The translations under genes and the position numbers were made by a program. From Enterococcus sp. DIV2402 (GTDB taxonomy: Bacteria > Bacillota > Bacilli > Lactobacillales > Enterococcaceae): a stretch of 64,000 bases of DNA. Shown one piece after another: positions 25,947 through 34,510 of this stretch; positions within the stretch are counted from its first letter, which is position 1; the number at the start of each line of letters is the position of its first letter. Location: NCBI RefSeq assembly GCF_017426705.2, contig NZ_CP147251.1:2764501-2828500 (forward strand), given 5' to 3'. The notes under the pieces are model-generated. The model had not been told where the DNA came from. It searched no databases and saw only the letters and a program-made list of their open reading frames with translations.

Positions 25947-26855
25947 CTATTGCAAGGTTGAAACAGCCATTTGTAAAGCTGCCATTGCATCTTGATGATT
26001 AATCGTGTACACGACATTGTTAACTTGCCATGTGACTAGATTGGTTTCATAGCCAGAACCACCCATATCGATAGTGATTTGACCAATGTGTTGCGGTGCT
26101 GGTAGCATGGCTACTTCTAAATATTCTACGACTTGCTTAGCCATTGCTACTGGATCTTGTTGTTCCAGGTTATTTGCACGTACCAGCAAGTTCCAATTTC
26201 CCTCTTTCCATGCTACATAGGAAGAACCTGCAGCACCTTGTTGATAGCCCGTAATGTTATAGCCTAAATCAACCGGCTGACCACTCATATCAACCCGTAA
26301 TTCCACTGCAATTTTCGCTTCTGTTTCTGATGGATAAATTGATTGTTGGAAACCTGCAATCGGTGTTTCATAATTTAATTCCTGCTTGTTCAAAATCATA
26401 GGTGTAGACATATCATAATATAAAACTGACAATTGATTTTCATCACCTGAACTTGCTACGTTGACGACATTGCCCTGTGTATGTGGAACATTTGTTGGAA
26501 AGGCAATGGTTGGAAAATTCATTTGCAATTGTGTCATCGCATCTGTTTGAGTTTCTTCATTTGACGCAGTAGTCTCAGATGACTCCGTTTCAGTTACTGA
26601 CGTATTGGTTGCTGATGACGTATTAGTTGTTTCTGATTCAACGCTAGATGTAGATGCATTCGTTTCTGCTGTCGTTGACTCCTCAGTCGTAGTATTCATA
26701 CTGGATTCCGCTTTTGATGAATCGCTTGTCTGAGTTGTTTCTGCTACTTCGGTTTCATTTGTTGTTACTGTTTCTCCTGGTTTCTCGCTAGTTTGTCCGC
26801 ATCCCACCAATAAGAGTAAAAACATTGGAATACCAACGAATGCTATTTTTTTCAT
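25947..26855 (-). CDS. Ser/Thr/Glu-rich surface lipoprotein, unknown function
   Basis: A 302-residue lipoprotein: signal peptide with lipobox LLVGC (Cys19), then an 85-residue low-complexity stalk of Ser, Thr and Glu (about 20-105), then a globular domain with predicted beta-strands (about 110-302; ITIDMGGSGYETNLVTW near the end). The layout is that of a membrane-tethered extracellular domain held away from the membrane by a flexible stalk. I do not recognise the C-terminal domain. A small membrane protein gene lies upstream, 37 bases away, on the same strand, so the two may be co-transcribed. Confidence 0.75.
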   Translation of the reverse strand: MKKIAFVGIPMFLLLLVGCGQTSEKPGETVTTNETEVAETTQTSDSSKAESSMNTTTEESTTAETNASTSSVESETTNTSSATNTSVTETESSETTASNEETQTDAMTQLQMNFPTIAFPTNVPHTQGNVVNVASSGDENQLSVLYYDMSTPMILNKQELNYETPIAGFQQSIYPSETEAKIAVELRVDMSGQPVDLGYNITGYQQGAAGSSYVAWKEGNWNLLVRANNLEQQDPVAMAKQVVEYLEVAMLPAPQHIGQITIDMGGSGYETNLVTWQVNNVVYTINHQDAMAALQMAVSTLQ

Positions 26856-26892
26856 CTTTCTCGCCTCTTCTTTCGTCTATCACTAGTGGTGA

Positions 26893-27153
26893 TTAAAATT
26901 GATTAATAAAGTCACCAAACCATTGAACTAACTTTTCCAAAATACTTACAAAAAACTGTTTTGCCTGTTCTAAGAAATTCTCAGAACCTAACATTCGTGC
27001 CCATTCATTAATTTGTGCCATAATTTCCGATCGGAAAACCCACACAAGAAAGGCTAACAATAAAATCCCTAATAAACGCCAGATGGCTGAACCAACTTTG
27101 ATAATAAAAACAATAAGTAAAATCACGATAACTAAAGCAATCAGTTGTTCCAT
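26893..27153 (-). CDS. small membrane protein with amphipathic C terminus, unknown function
   Basis: An 86-residue protein: an N-terminal membrane region (residues 4-44, QLIALVIVILLIVFIIKVG then LLGILLLAFLVWVF) and a C-terminal half rich in aromatic and hydrophobic residues that could form an amphipathic helix. It has GAGGAGG before ATG. It precedes the lipoprotein gene on the same strand. No family recognised. Confidence 0.6.
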   Translation of the reverse strand: MEQLIALVIVILLIVFIIKVGSAIWRLLGILLLAFLVWVFRSEIMAQINEWARMLGSENFLEQAKQFFVSILEKLVQWFGDFINQF

Positions 27154-27264
27154 TCAATCGCCTCCTCTCTTTATTTTCTATTATCCTTGGAATTTGGTCA
27201 AGGAACATGGTGCTAAAGACTGATTTTTCATACAAAATTTTTATTCGTTTCTCATAAAAAATAA

Positions 27265-27302
27265 CAAAAAAACCAAGTTATCCTACTAAGACAACTTGGT
27301 GT
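27265..27302. terminator. terminator of rpsP-khpA
   Basis: ACCAAGTT and AACTTGGT arms followed on the minus strand by TTTTTTTG, seven bases after the khpA stop. Confidence 0.8.
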
Positions 27303-27308
27303 TCATGC

Positions 27309-27554
27309 TTATTTACCGTCCAAGATATTTAGACGAACTTTTTTAGGTCCTTCTGTGCGCACCCCATAAACGATTGTACGAATAGCTTTTGCTACACGAC
27401 CTTGTTTACCGATGATGCGACCAATATCTTCCGGTGCAACAGATAAATTATATTCAAAGAAATCGTCTGACTCCACAATTTCTAAAGAAATTTTGTCAGG
27501 CTGGGTTACTAAAGGACGAACGATTGTTAAGACTAAATCTGTCAAATCTTTCAT
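27309..27554 (-). CDS. khpA: KH-domain RNA-binding protein KhpA
   Basis: An 81-residue type II KH domain: LTDLVLTIVRPLVTQPD at the N terminus and the GxxG loop in RIIGKQGRVAKAIRTI. KhpA partners with KhpB and binds many RNAs, affecting cell division and elongation in streptococci and other Firmicutes. It follows rpsP by 11 bases, the conserved order. Confidence 0.95.
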   Translation of the reverse strand: MKDLTDLVLTIVRPLVTQPDKISLEIVESDDFFEYNLSVAPEDIGRIIGKQGRVAKAIRTIVYGVRTEGPKKVRLNILDGK

Positions 27555-27565
27555 ACTTTATCTCC

Positions 27566-27841
27566 TTATTTCTTAGAGAATTTAGCTTCGTGATGTTTTT
27601 TCATAACGCCTTCTTTAGAAAGTAAGTTACGAACTGTATCAGAAGGTTGCGCACCTTTTGATAACCAATCAAGAACTAAGTCTTCTTTGATTGTTACTTT
27701 AGCTGGGTTTGTTAAAGGATTATAAGTACCTACTGTTTCGATGAAACGTCCGTCACGAGGAGAACGTGAATCTGCTACTACAATACGGTAAAAAGGACTC
27801 TTTTTAGAACCCATGCGTTTTAAACGAATTTTTACTGCCAT
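27566..27841 (-). CDS. rpsP: 30S ribosomal protein S16
   Basis: A 91-residue bS16: [41 protein letters not shown] and the [16 protein letters not shown] segment are diagnostic. First gene of a two-gene unit with khpA. Upstream bases 27899-27922 hold a perfect 8-base inverted repeat (GTGTAAAG/CTTTACAC) overlapping a probable -35 TTTACA. Confidence 0.97.
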   Translation of the reverse strand: MAVKIRLKRMGSKKSPFYRIVVADSRSPRDGRFIETVGTYNPLTNPAKVTIKEDLVLDWLSKGAQPSDTVRNLLSKEGVMKKHHEAKFSKK

Positions 27842-28042
27842 TATTTACACCTCCATTGGTTTTAATCACAAGAGCTAGTTTAACAGGTTTTGACAAAGGT
27901 GTAAAGAGTTTTTTCTTTACACGTTGAACTTTTTTCAAAAAAATAGTATTTCTTTCTATTTTTAATGATAAACGTTAATTATTAATTGTTTTTCATTAAA
28001 TAAACTGCTAAAATAAAATAAAAAAGAAAGGGGATTCTTTTG

Positions 28043-28588
28043 ATGAATCTACAAAAAATTCAAAAGCGAGCAAAATTTTTCGCTTTGATTTTTCAATTTT
28101 TATTTTTTCTTTTTGTATTTCTTACCGTTATTGCCCTTATCTTGTTAGTCTTTTTTCATTATCCACTAACCTTTGATATAAAAAAATCATCAGAAAATTT
28201 TGGTCTCTTCTTTAACTATTCTCAAACTTTTGATTCCACATCAGAAACAATGTTGAGAAATCTTTCGCTTGCCCGTTTAATTTTATATAACTCACTGTTA
28301 ATCATAATTTTTTATCAAACGAAACAATTATTTAAAAAAATTTCATATGGCTTGCCTGTGTTTGATTCAAAAATTATCCAACAACTGAATAACATTGCTT
28401 TTTGGCTTTATGTATATGCACTTGCTCCAATGATTATTGATCCAATCATCTCATATATTTTTACACGCTCCTTTGAAATACGTATTGGTATAGATGCCAG
28501 TTTATTATTTGCAATCGGCGTTTCTTTGTTAATTGAAGTCTTTAAATACGGTGCTGTGTTACAATATGAAGTGGATGAAACTGTTTAG
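28043..28588 (+). CDS. DUF2975 family membrane protein
   Basis: A 181-residue protein with four membrane helices (about 14-38, 78-95, 115-140 and 150-172), matching DUF2975 (YoaS-like). It is 13 bases upstream of a YozG-like Cro/CI HTH gene, the arrangement seen in many Firmicutes, where the pair forms a membrane-linked regulatory module. ATG at 28043 follows AAAGGGG; the TTG one codon earlier is less likely. Function unknown. Confidence 0.8.
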   Translation: MNLQKIQKRAKFFALIFQFLFFLFVFLTVIALILLVFFHYPLTFDIKKSSENFGLFFNYSQTFDSTSETMLRNLSLARLILYNSLLIIIFYQTKQLFKKISYGLPVFDSKIIQQLNNIAFWLYVYALAPMIIDPIISYIFTRSFEIRIGIDASLLFAIGVSLLIEVFKYGAVLQYEVDETV

Positions 28589-28601
28589 AAAGGGATAGAC
28601 T

Positions 28602-28811
28602 ATGGCGATTATTTCACGACTTGATCGTGTAATGGCTGATCGAAAAATGAGTCTCAATGAATTGTCTGAGAAAGTTGGCATTAGTAATGTTAACCTCTCA
28701 AAACTAAAAAATGGACGTGTCAATGCCGTTCGGTTTTCTACTTTAGAAGCAATTTGTCGAGCTTTAGACTGTCAACCTGGCGATATTTTGGAATATCAAG
28801 AAGAAAAGTAG
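28602..28811 (+). CDS. YozG-like Cro/CI family HTH regulator
   Basis: A 69-residue single HTH: MSLNELSEKVGISNVNLSKL with LEAICRALDCQPGDILEY, the standard XRE/YozG fold. It likely binds DNA as a dimer and may be influenced by the DUF2975 membrane partner encoded upstream. Confidence 0.88.
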   Translation: MAIISRLDRVMADRKMSLNELSEKVGISNVNLSKLKNGRVNAVRFSTLEAICRALDCQPGDILEYQEEK

Positions 28812-28878
28812 TTATTCTTTGTCTTTTTAACTAACTTTTAGTAAGATACAAGTGTAAACATTTAAAGGAGGAATTATC

Positions 28879-29430
28879 ATGAGCAAAAAAATTGGCATTA
28901 TCGTCGGCAGCTTACGTAAGGATTCATTCAATCGTAAAGCAGCAGAAACATTTGTAAATCTGTTACCAGAAGGCTATGAAGCAGTATTTATAGAAATTGG
29001 CGATCTACCTCTTTACAATGAAGACTTAGATGTAGCAGGCAGTGTTCCAGAAAGCTGGACACGTTTTAGAGAAGAATTAAAAACAGTTGATGGCGTGTAT
29101 TTCTTTACACCTGAATACAATCGTTCAGTTCCAGCAGCAATCAAAAATGCACTTGATGTTGGTTCAAGACCTTATGGTGAAAGTGCTTGGGATGGAAAAC
29201 CTGCTTTAGTAGTAAGTGTTTCTCCAGGCGCAGTTAGTGGTTTTGGTGCAAATCATCATTTACGTCAGTCTCTAGTCTTTTTAAATATGCCAACATTGCA
29301 ACAACCAGAAGCATATATTGGGAATGTCCTCAATTTATTAAATGAAGATGGTACGTTCATTGATGATACTGTTAACTTCTTCCAATTAATTACTAACAAA
29401 TATATTGAATTTTTTGAAAAACTAGCTTAA
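28879..29430 (+). CDS. NADPH-dependent FMN reductase
   Basis: A 183-residue flavodoxin-like reductase. The FMN phosphate loop is GSLRKDSFNRKAAE; FFTPEYNRSVPAAIKNALDV is the PEYN..PaxLKNAlDw motif of the family; and VSVSPGAVSGFGANHHLRQ carries the G-rich loop. It reduces flavins, quinones or chromate with NAD(P)H. Monocistronic, with a strong AGGAGG site and a terminator following. Confidence 0.92.
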   Translation: MSKKIGIIVGSLRKDSFNRKAAETFVNLLPEGYEAVFIEIGDLPLYNEDLDVAGSVPESWTRFREELKTVDGVYFFTPEYNRSVPAAIKNALDVGSRPYGESAWDGKPALVVSVSPGAVSGFGANHHLRQSLVFLNMPTLQQPEAYIGNVLNLLNEDGTFIDDTVNFFQLITNKYIEFFEKLA

Positions 29431-29446
29431 AGACTAATTTGATTAA

Positions 29447-29484
29447 TAAAAAGTGAGTAGCGATAATTGCTACTCACTTTTTAT
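29447..29484 (+). terminator. terminator of the FMN reductase gene
   Basis: AAAAGTGAGTAGC and GCTACTCACTTTT with a TTTTTATTT tail. Confidence 0.8.
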
Positions 29485-29570
29485 TTGTAGAAAATAGAAA
29501 TAGTAACTACTCTCAGATAACCTTTTCTTTTTTGGTATACTATAAATTAAAAAAAGAAAGAAGGCTTGCT

Positions 29571-29999
29571 ATGATGAAAAAACTCCATACAGTAAACGAG
29601 AAACAACTGGCTCAGTTACTAACACTTTGGCTAAATAGTAATCTTGACGCTCACGCTTTCATCGATAAGCGTTATTGGCAAGAGCAATTGCCCTTCGTCA
29701 AAAAAACTTTACCCGAGTCTGAACTATATATTTATACCACCAACGATAAAATTCTGGGATTTATCGGGCTGATGGACAATTATATTGCAGGTTTGTTTGT
29801 TGAGAAATCCTATAGAAATTTGGGGATTGGAACAAAACTACTACATGCAGCAAAAGCCAATCATGAGCAGCTTACACTAACAGTTTTCGAAAAAAATAAT
29901 AAGGCTGTGAAGTTCTATTTAGCAGAAAATTTTCTCATCGAAAAGAAACAACTAGATGCGCATACAAATGAATCTGAATTTGTGATGACTTGGACGTAA
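29571..29999 (+). CDS. GNAT family N-acetyltransferase, YjaB-like
   Basis: A 142-residue acetyltransferase. The acetyl-CoA loop is EKSYRNLGIGTKLLHAA (about 80-96), preceded by the strand YIAGLFV and followed by NKAVKFYLAENFL. The N-terminal FIDKRYWQEQLPFVKKTLP resembles Escherichia coli YjaB. Substrate unknown. Start at ATG 29571 (or 29574) after AGAAGG; a longer frame to 29532 has no ribosome site. A TATACT -10 lies just upstream. Confidence 0.85.
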   Translation: MMKKLHTVNEKQLAQLLTLWLNSNLDAHAFIDKRYWQEQLPFVKKTLPESELYIYTTNDKILGFIGLMDNYIAGLFVEKSYRNLGIGTKLLHAAKANHEQLTLTVFEKNNKAVKFYLAENFLIEKKQLDAHTNESEFVMTWT

Positions 30000-30024
30000 C
30001 CATAGCTCTTATTCAACACAATCG

Positions 30025-30057
30025 ACAAAAACACCCTTGCAATTTGCAAGGGTGTAC
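30025..30057. terminator. terminator downstream of the GH18 gene
   Basis: ACACCCTTGCAA and TTGCAAGGGTGT with one central base. On the minus strand it is followed by TTTTTG. Confidence 0.75.
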
Positions 30058-30066
30058 AAGATATGA

Positions 30067-31095
30067 TTATCTAAGCAAAATTTCGGCAGCAGGTGGTAAT
30101 AAGTCTACAAGCTCTAAAGAATATTCCCAAAACATCAGCCCTCGTAAGTTATTTTCTTTAACGTATCGGGCTTTTTCTTTCATAGATTGTGCATCATCAT
30201 AGGAAATAAATTCTTGACCATCAAAATAATACGACGCTTTCGCTTCATCATCCCAAAAAACATATTCTGGATGATTCGCTAATTTATTTTTTAGAGAATG
30301 ATAATTTTCTGTTTGGTTACCAAATGTTTCTGCTGGACACCCAACTGGATGTGTTGCATCTTTAGGAAACCCTGTCCACATGCGACTATAGAAAGCTGCG
30401 CCAATGACAATTTTATCAGCTGGAACCCCTTTTTCCTGTAAATTTTTTACTGCTTGTTGTGTGCTTAATTCGCCTTCTAATTGACTATAAGATGCTAAGT
30501 TTGTGTGATGTCCAGCAGTTTTAGTAAAGCTACCACGCATATCATAAGTCATCACATTAACAAAATCGAGAAAATCAATATATTCATAACGATCATTTGG
30601 ACTCATAGTATCCAACAATTTTTTCTCTGCGCCAATTGCGGTTGTTAACCAGTACGACTTCTGATTTTTTGCACCTAACTCATCTAATTGAGAGCGTAAT
30701 TCTTGCACAAAAAACAAGAAATTTTGAGCATCGTCTTCTGAAGCTTTAATTCCTGCAATATCCATTCCTGGATATTCCCAATCCAAATCAATGCCGTCAA
30801 ACTGGTATTTTTGCATATAGGCAATTAAATTTTTAATTAATATTTGGCGATTTTCTTTCGTTGCTACCCCTTCTGAAAAACCATCTGCACTCCATCCTCC
30901 AATGCTAATACATGTCTTTAAGTGAGGATGCTCTGCTTTTAGTTCATTAATCAAATGAATTTTCTTTAAGTCACGCACAATCTCTAATCCGATAATATTG
31001 GCGAAGGCATAATTAATACATGTTAAATCCGTTGCTACAATCTCTTCTTTCGTCCACTCTTTGTTGTCATCTAGATACGCAATTACTTCTGTCAT
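30067..31095 (-). CDS. intracellular glycoside hydrolase family 18 protein (chitinase/ENGase-like)
   Basis: A 342-residue TIM barrel. The catalytic motif DGIDLDWEYPG (the DxxDxDxE pattern, with the acid Glu at about residue 134) is intact, and CISIGGWSADGFS and VNVMTYDMRGS are conserved GH18 strands. There is no signal peptide, cell-wall anchor or chitin-binding module, so it probably acts in the cytosol on imported chito-oligosaccharides or on N-glycan fragments. Monocistronic. Exact substrate not determinable. Confidence 0.9.
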   Translation of the reverse strand: MTEVIAYLDDNKEWTKEEIVATDLTCINYAFANIIGLEIVRDLKKIHLINELKAEHPHLKTCISIGGWSADGFSEGVATKENRQILIKNLIAYMQKYQFDGIDLDWEYPGMDIAGIKASEDDAQNFLFFVQELRSQLDELGAKNQKSYWLTTAIGAEKKLLDTMSPNDRYEYIDFLDFVNVMTYDMRGSFTKTAGHHTNLASYSQLEGELSTQQAVKNLQEKGVPADKIVIGAAFYSRMWTGFPKDATHPVGCPAETFGNQTENYHSLKNKLANHPEYVFWDDEAKASYYFDGQEFISYDDAQSMKEKARYVKENNLRGLMFWEYSLELVDLLPPAAEILLR

Positions 31096-31210
31096 GTGTA
31101 CACCTCATTTTTTATTTTTTTGATCGTTAAAGATACGTTACTGATACTCATGGAGGGATTATTAAGCGACATCATTTGTAGAGTTATAGGTGTTTCTCTT
31201 TTTTACTCAA

Positions 31211-31250
31211 AAAACCCCTTCCTTAATGTCTATCTTAAGAAAAGGGTTTC
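31211..31250 (-). terminator. terminator of the RibD-like reductase gene
   Basis: Minus strand AAACCCTTTTCTTAAG pairs imperfectly with TTAAGGAAGGGGTTT, followed by TTTTTG. Confidence 0.6.
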
Positions 31251-31274
31251 AATTATTCAATATGTGTTTTTTAG

Positions 31275-31820
31275 CTAGCGTGTGTTTGACTTGTTTGCTG
31301 TTATTTTTCGAAAATGCAATTCTGTTAATTCACCCATTTGTGTAGTTTCCACAAATTCTAACCGTTTACGGTACTTGCCTTCTTCAAATAAACGTTTCCC
31401 TTTTCCTAAAAGAACTGGTGCAATTTGTATCCAAAATTCGTCAATCATATCCGCCATAACCAATTCTGTAAATAAACCACCCCCACCAACAATCCAAATA
31501 CTATCGCCTGCTTGTTTTTGTAATTCTTCTAAAATTGTGACCGTATCTCCAGAAACATAACGTCCTTCTTCTAATTCTTCCTTTTCTGTTCGTGAAAAAA
31601 TAATTTTTTCTTTACCGGGAAAAAGGTTTTCATCACCTAAAATTTTCTTCGTTTCCTCGTAAGTTACTCTTCCCATAACAACGGTATCTACATCTTTATC
31701 AAATGCTTCATAGGTGGAAACGCCCGCTAAATCCGTATCAAATAACCACTGTAAATTATCCTGTTCATCTGCTAAAAATCCGTCCAAACTGATGGCGCCA
31801 TAAAATACAATTTTACGCAT
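31275..31820 (-). CDS. dihydrofolate reductase-like protein (RibD C-terminal domain family)
   Basis: A 181-residue protein: RKIVFYGAISLDGFLAD at the N terminus, TVVMGRVTYEE, and IWIVGGGGLFTELVMADMIDEF, the typical NADPH-binding motifs of the RibD C-terminal/YwjB-like reductases. It is unlikely to be the housekeeping folA DHFR, since substrate-site residues differ. Reaction unknown. Divergent from the GntR/ABC operon, with a 141-base shared spacer. Confidence 0.88.
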   Translation of the reverse strand: MRKIVFYGAISLDGFLADEQDNLQWLFDTDLAGVSTYEAFDKDVDTVVMGRVTYEETKKILGDENLFPGKEKIIFSRTEKEELEEGRYVSGDTVTILEELQKQAGDSIWIVGGGGLFTELVMADMIDEFWIQIAPVLLGKGKRLFEEGKYRKRLEFVETTQMGELTELHFRKITANKSNTR

Positions 31821-31868
31821 AATAGACCTCCTTTTTCTCTAAGTTTAACAAAAATATGAAAAAAAGGC

Positions 31869-31897
31869 TTGCAAATTTAAAGTGTACCACTCATAAT
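31869..31897 (+). promoter_or_regulatory. promoter of the GntR-ABC operon
   Basis: -35 TTGCAA (31869-31874), 17 bases, -10 CATAAT (31892-31897), overlapped by the first operator. Confidence 0.6.
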
Positions 31898-31936
31898 AGT
31901 ACACACAAACAAGTGTATGACTATCCGTAGTACACT
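31881..31936. promoter_or_regulatory. twin YtrA-type GntR operators
   Basis: Two copies of AGTGTA-N13-TACACW: 31881-31905 and 31912-31936. Their starts are 31 bases apart, about three helical turns. The first covers the -10 element, the second the transcribed leader. This matches the form of operators bound by YtrA-subfamily repressors, so the operon is probably autorepressed. Confidence 0.7.
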
Positions 31937-31961
31937 TTAGTCATACAGAAAGGAGTCTGAC

Positions 31962-32348
31962 ATGGTTACCATTAATAAAAACAGTAGTCGTCCCTACTAT
32001 GAGCAGTTAGTCATCGGGATTAAAGAAGATATTCTTCATGGCATCTTAGTACCTGGTGAAAGAGTGCCTTCTGTTCGCGAAATGGCCAAACAGTTGTTAA
32101 TGAATCCTAATACTGTAAGCAAAGCATACAAGGTGCTGGAATCTGAGCAAGTACTCGTGACAGTTCAAGGTAAAGGAACTTTTGTAAAAAAGCAAGAGAA
32201 CATGCCTCGTGATGAACACAGAATCCAAGAATTGCAACAACAGTTCCACATTTTAGTCATTGAAGCCAAGCATTTACAAGTCACCGATGAAGAAATTCAG
32301 CAGTGGTTGAAACAAGCAAAAAAAGATTTAGGAGGTTCACAAGCATGA
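31962..32348 (+). CDS. GntR family regulator, YtrA subfamily
   Basis: A 128-residue protein: a GntR winged helix (PYYEQLVIGIKEDILHG, VPSVREMAKQLLMNPNTVSKAYKVLE) and only a short helical C-terminal tail of about 50 residues. This is the hallmark of the YtrA subfamily, which dimerises without a large effector domain and represses linked ABC exporters. Its stop overlaps the ATPase start by four bases. Confidence 0.93.
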   Translation: MVTINKNSSRPYYEQLVIGIKEDILHGILVPGERVPSVREMAKQLLMNPNTVSKAYKVLESEQVLVTVQGKGTFVKKQENMPRDEHRIQELQQQFHILVIEAKHLQVTDEEIQQWLKQAKKDLGGSQA

Positions 32349-33238
32349 AAGTCGCACACCTTACAAAAAAAATCGATCAACAAGCTATTTTAGAAGATGT
32401 CAATTTTGACTTAGTAACAAATGAAATTGTTGGCCTGATTGGTCGGAATGGTTCAGGAAAAACCACACTATTTAGAACAATAGCCGGTCATTATTATACT
32501 GACGGTGGAGAAATAACCATTAACAACGAAAATATCGAACTTTTTCCCAAAGAACGCCAGCATATTTTTTATATTGATGAAAAAGAAAACTTTTTGGGTC
32601 AGTATTCTTTAAAAAAACTCAATACCTTTTATCGAGCTGCTTATCCTAACTTTGATCAAGATTTATTTTTATCCTTGATAAAAGAACACGAGTTATCCCT
32701 GCGCTTATCTTACAATCGCATGTCTAAAGGTATGCAAGGCCTCTTCCAAATGATTTTAGCCATTGCTTCAAATGCAACGTATTTACTATTGGATGAGCCT
32801 TTTGATGGATTAGATGTTATCGTTCGGAAAAAAGTGATTAGACTATTGTTAGATAATATGAGCGAGAGTAAGCGAACAACGTTAATTGCGTCACATAATC
32901 TCAATGAATTAGAAAATATTATTGACCGTGCCTTACTATTAAAAGGGAACACCATTACCCATGATTATCGGTTGGAAGAAGTTCGTGAACAAGCTAAAAA
33001 AATTCAAATGGTCTTTAAAACAAAAAAAGTTCCTGAGCTAGTCAAACAACATTCAAAAGCTCTAGCTTTCCAAGGCCGGGTTGTTACTGCTTTGTTTGAA
33101 AATTTTACAGAAGAACTAGCCAATAAAATTAATGCCTTAGAACCCATTGTTTTTGAGGAATTACCTTTAACACTAGAAGATTTATTTGAAGCAAACTTAG
33201 CAAACGAATCTCTGACAAAGGAGTTGAAATATGTATGA
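32345..33238 (+). CDS. ABC transporter ATP-binding protein (YtrB-like)
   Basis: A 297-residue ATPase: Walker A GRNGSGKTT, signature MSKGMQGLFQMILAIA (divergent), Walker B YLLLDEPFDGLD, H-loop ASHNLNE. The start ATG 32345 has AGGAGG and an ATGA overlap with gntR. The pair with the following permease forms an exporter like the Bacillus Ytr or the antibiotic-stress transporters. Cell-wall-antibiotic response is an inference. Confidence 0.92.
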   Translation: MKVAHLTKKIDQQAILEDVNFDLVTNEIVGLIGRNGSGKTTLFRTIAGHYYTDGGEITINNENIELFPKERQHIFYIDEKENFLGQYSLKKLNTFYRAAYPNFDQDLFLSLIKEHELSLRLSYNRMSKGMQGLFQMILAIASNATYLLLDEPFDGLDVIVRKKVIRLLLDNMSESKRTTLIASHNLNELENIIDRALLLKGNTITHDYRLEEVREQAKKIQMVFKTKKVPELVKQHSKALAFQGRVVTALFENFTEELANKINALEPIVFEELPLTLEDLFEANLANESLTKELKYV

Positions 33239-34467
33239 ATTCAATGCTTAAAAATATCTATTATCAACGTTACGGAAAAATATTGCTGGTACTGATGGGA
33301 GTGTTCACATTCATTTATGTTGGCTCAGGAGTTAACTCTGTTGGTTCTTGGTATGAACTAAAAGAGTATTTCTATTCGGAAGAGTTTAGTCATAGCTATG
33401 ACAAAGATACATCTTATCAAATTAAAGACTATCAACATGAAATACCTGTTTATTATCAATCGATTCAAGAATATCGCGATGATGCTCTAACAGTTTTTGA
33501 TAAGTTTTATTTCTCTCACTTAGCGCCAGCAGAGAGCACCCTATCTGATTACACGAATAATGATTACGAATTGATTGAAGGTGAAGCGAATGACTATCAA
33601 GTTGGTGGTTGGTATTCTTCACAACTTTATAGTTACATCACAATAGTTGCACGTGTCATTTTCTGCTTAGGGTTTCTCTTGTTTTTTGTCGATCAAAAAA
33701 CAAATTTCAATCGCTTTTTATTCTCACTTCCTTTTAAACGTCGAGAATTATTTCTTGGAAAAGTCGTTTATGTCGCTCTTCCACTTCTTGGTTTTTTAGC
33801 TCTCATGATTGTGAGTTATTCACTCATCCTGTATTGGGGTATTCCAAAACCCTACATGAATGTTACCTTGTTACAATTACTGTACTCTAGCTTTAGTCAT
33901 TGGATGTATCTTGTTTTCGCATTGACAGCTGGTATTTTCTTTGGAACAATGTTAGGAAATCTAGTCTTTGGTGTCTTAGCTATCTTGGCAGGTATCTTGC
34001 TTTTATCCGGGAATTTTAATTGGGCATATTCAAACTTAAATCTTATGGTTACGTATTTTTTCCCGCAAGTCCGCTTTGTTTCGGCTACAGCCCTTTTTGT
34101 TACAGAACCAGGAAAAACAGGTAGTCCTTGGCTGTTCTTACTGATTCTATTTGGAGTAAGTCTCCTCTTTTTATACCTTGGTGAACGCATGTTTCATAAA
34201 ATTTCTTTAGAAAATAATGGACAATTTGTTACTTCACCAGAAATCCGATTACCGGTTTGTATTACCATAATTATTGGAAGCCTCCTATTCTTTGGATTAT
34301 TGAACTTTGATTTGACGGGTATGGTAGTGAACGAATATCCTTATTTTTGGAGAGATTTGTTGATACAAATTGTTGTGATTATCGTCGTCAGTGTTACTCT
34401 TGTCTACTCTCAAAACATTCGCAATTGGTTGCTTGCCAAACGTGACTTACGCATACAACAAAAATGA
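33235..34467 (+). CDS. ABC-2 type exporter permease
   Basis: A 410-residue membrane protein: an N-terminal helix (ILLVLMGVFTFIYVGSGV), a Tyr/Glu/Asp-rich extracellular domain (about 40-135), then seven or so helices. It overlaps the ATPase by four bases (ATGA). It is the membrane half of the GntR-controlled exporter and ends with a strong terminator. Confidence 0.85.
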   Translation: MNSMLKNIYYQRYGKILLVLMGVFTFIYVGSGVNSVGSWYELKEYFYSEEFSHSYDKDTSYQIKDYQHEIPVYYQSIQEYRDDALTVFDKFYFSHLAPAESTLSDYTNNDYELIEGEANDYQVGGWYSSQLYSYITIVARVIFCLGFLLFFVDQKTNFNRFLFSLPFKRRELFLGKVVYVALPLLGFLALMIVSYSLILYWGIPKPYMNVTLLQLLYSSFSHWMYLVFALTAGIFFGTMLGNLVFGVLAILAGILLLSGNFNWAYSNLNLMVTYFFPQVRFVSATALFVTEPGKTGSPWLFLLILFGVSLLFLYLGERMFHKISLENNGQFVTSPEIRLPVCITIIIGSLLFFGLLNFDLTGMVVNEYPYFWRDLLIQIVVIIVVSVTLVYSQNIRNWLLAKRDLRIQQK

Positions 34468-34474
34468 TACGCAA

Positions 34475-34507
34475 AAAATCCGTTCCTTGATTCGGGAACG
34501 GATTTTT
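34475..34507. terminator. bidirectional terminator after the GntR-ABC operon
   Basis: AAAATCCGTTCC and GGAACGGATTTTT around an eight-base loop, between convergent genes. Confidence 0.85.
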
Positions 34508-34510
34508 CAA

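Noticed and set aside
27008..27235. A 75-codon minus-strand frame overlapping the small membrane protein
   Set aside because: It overlaps a frame with a better ribosome site and membrane-protein composition, and has no motif of its own.
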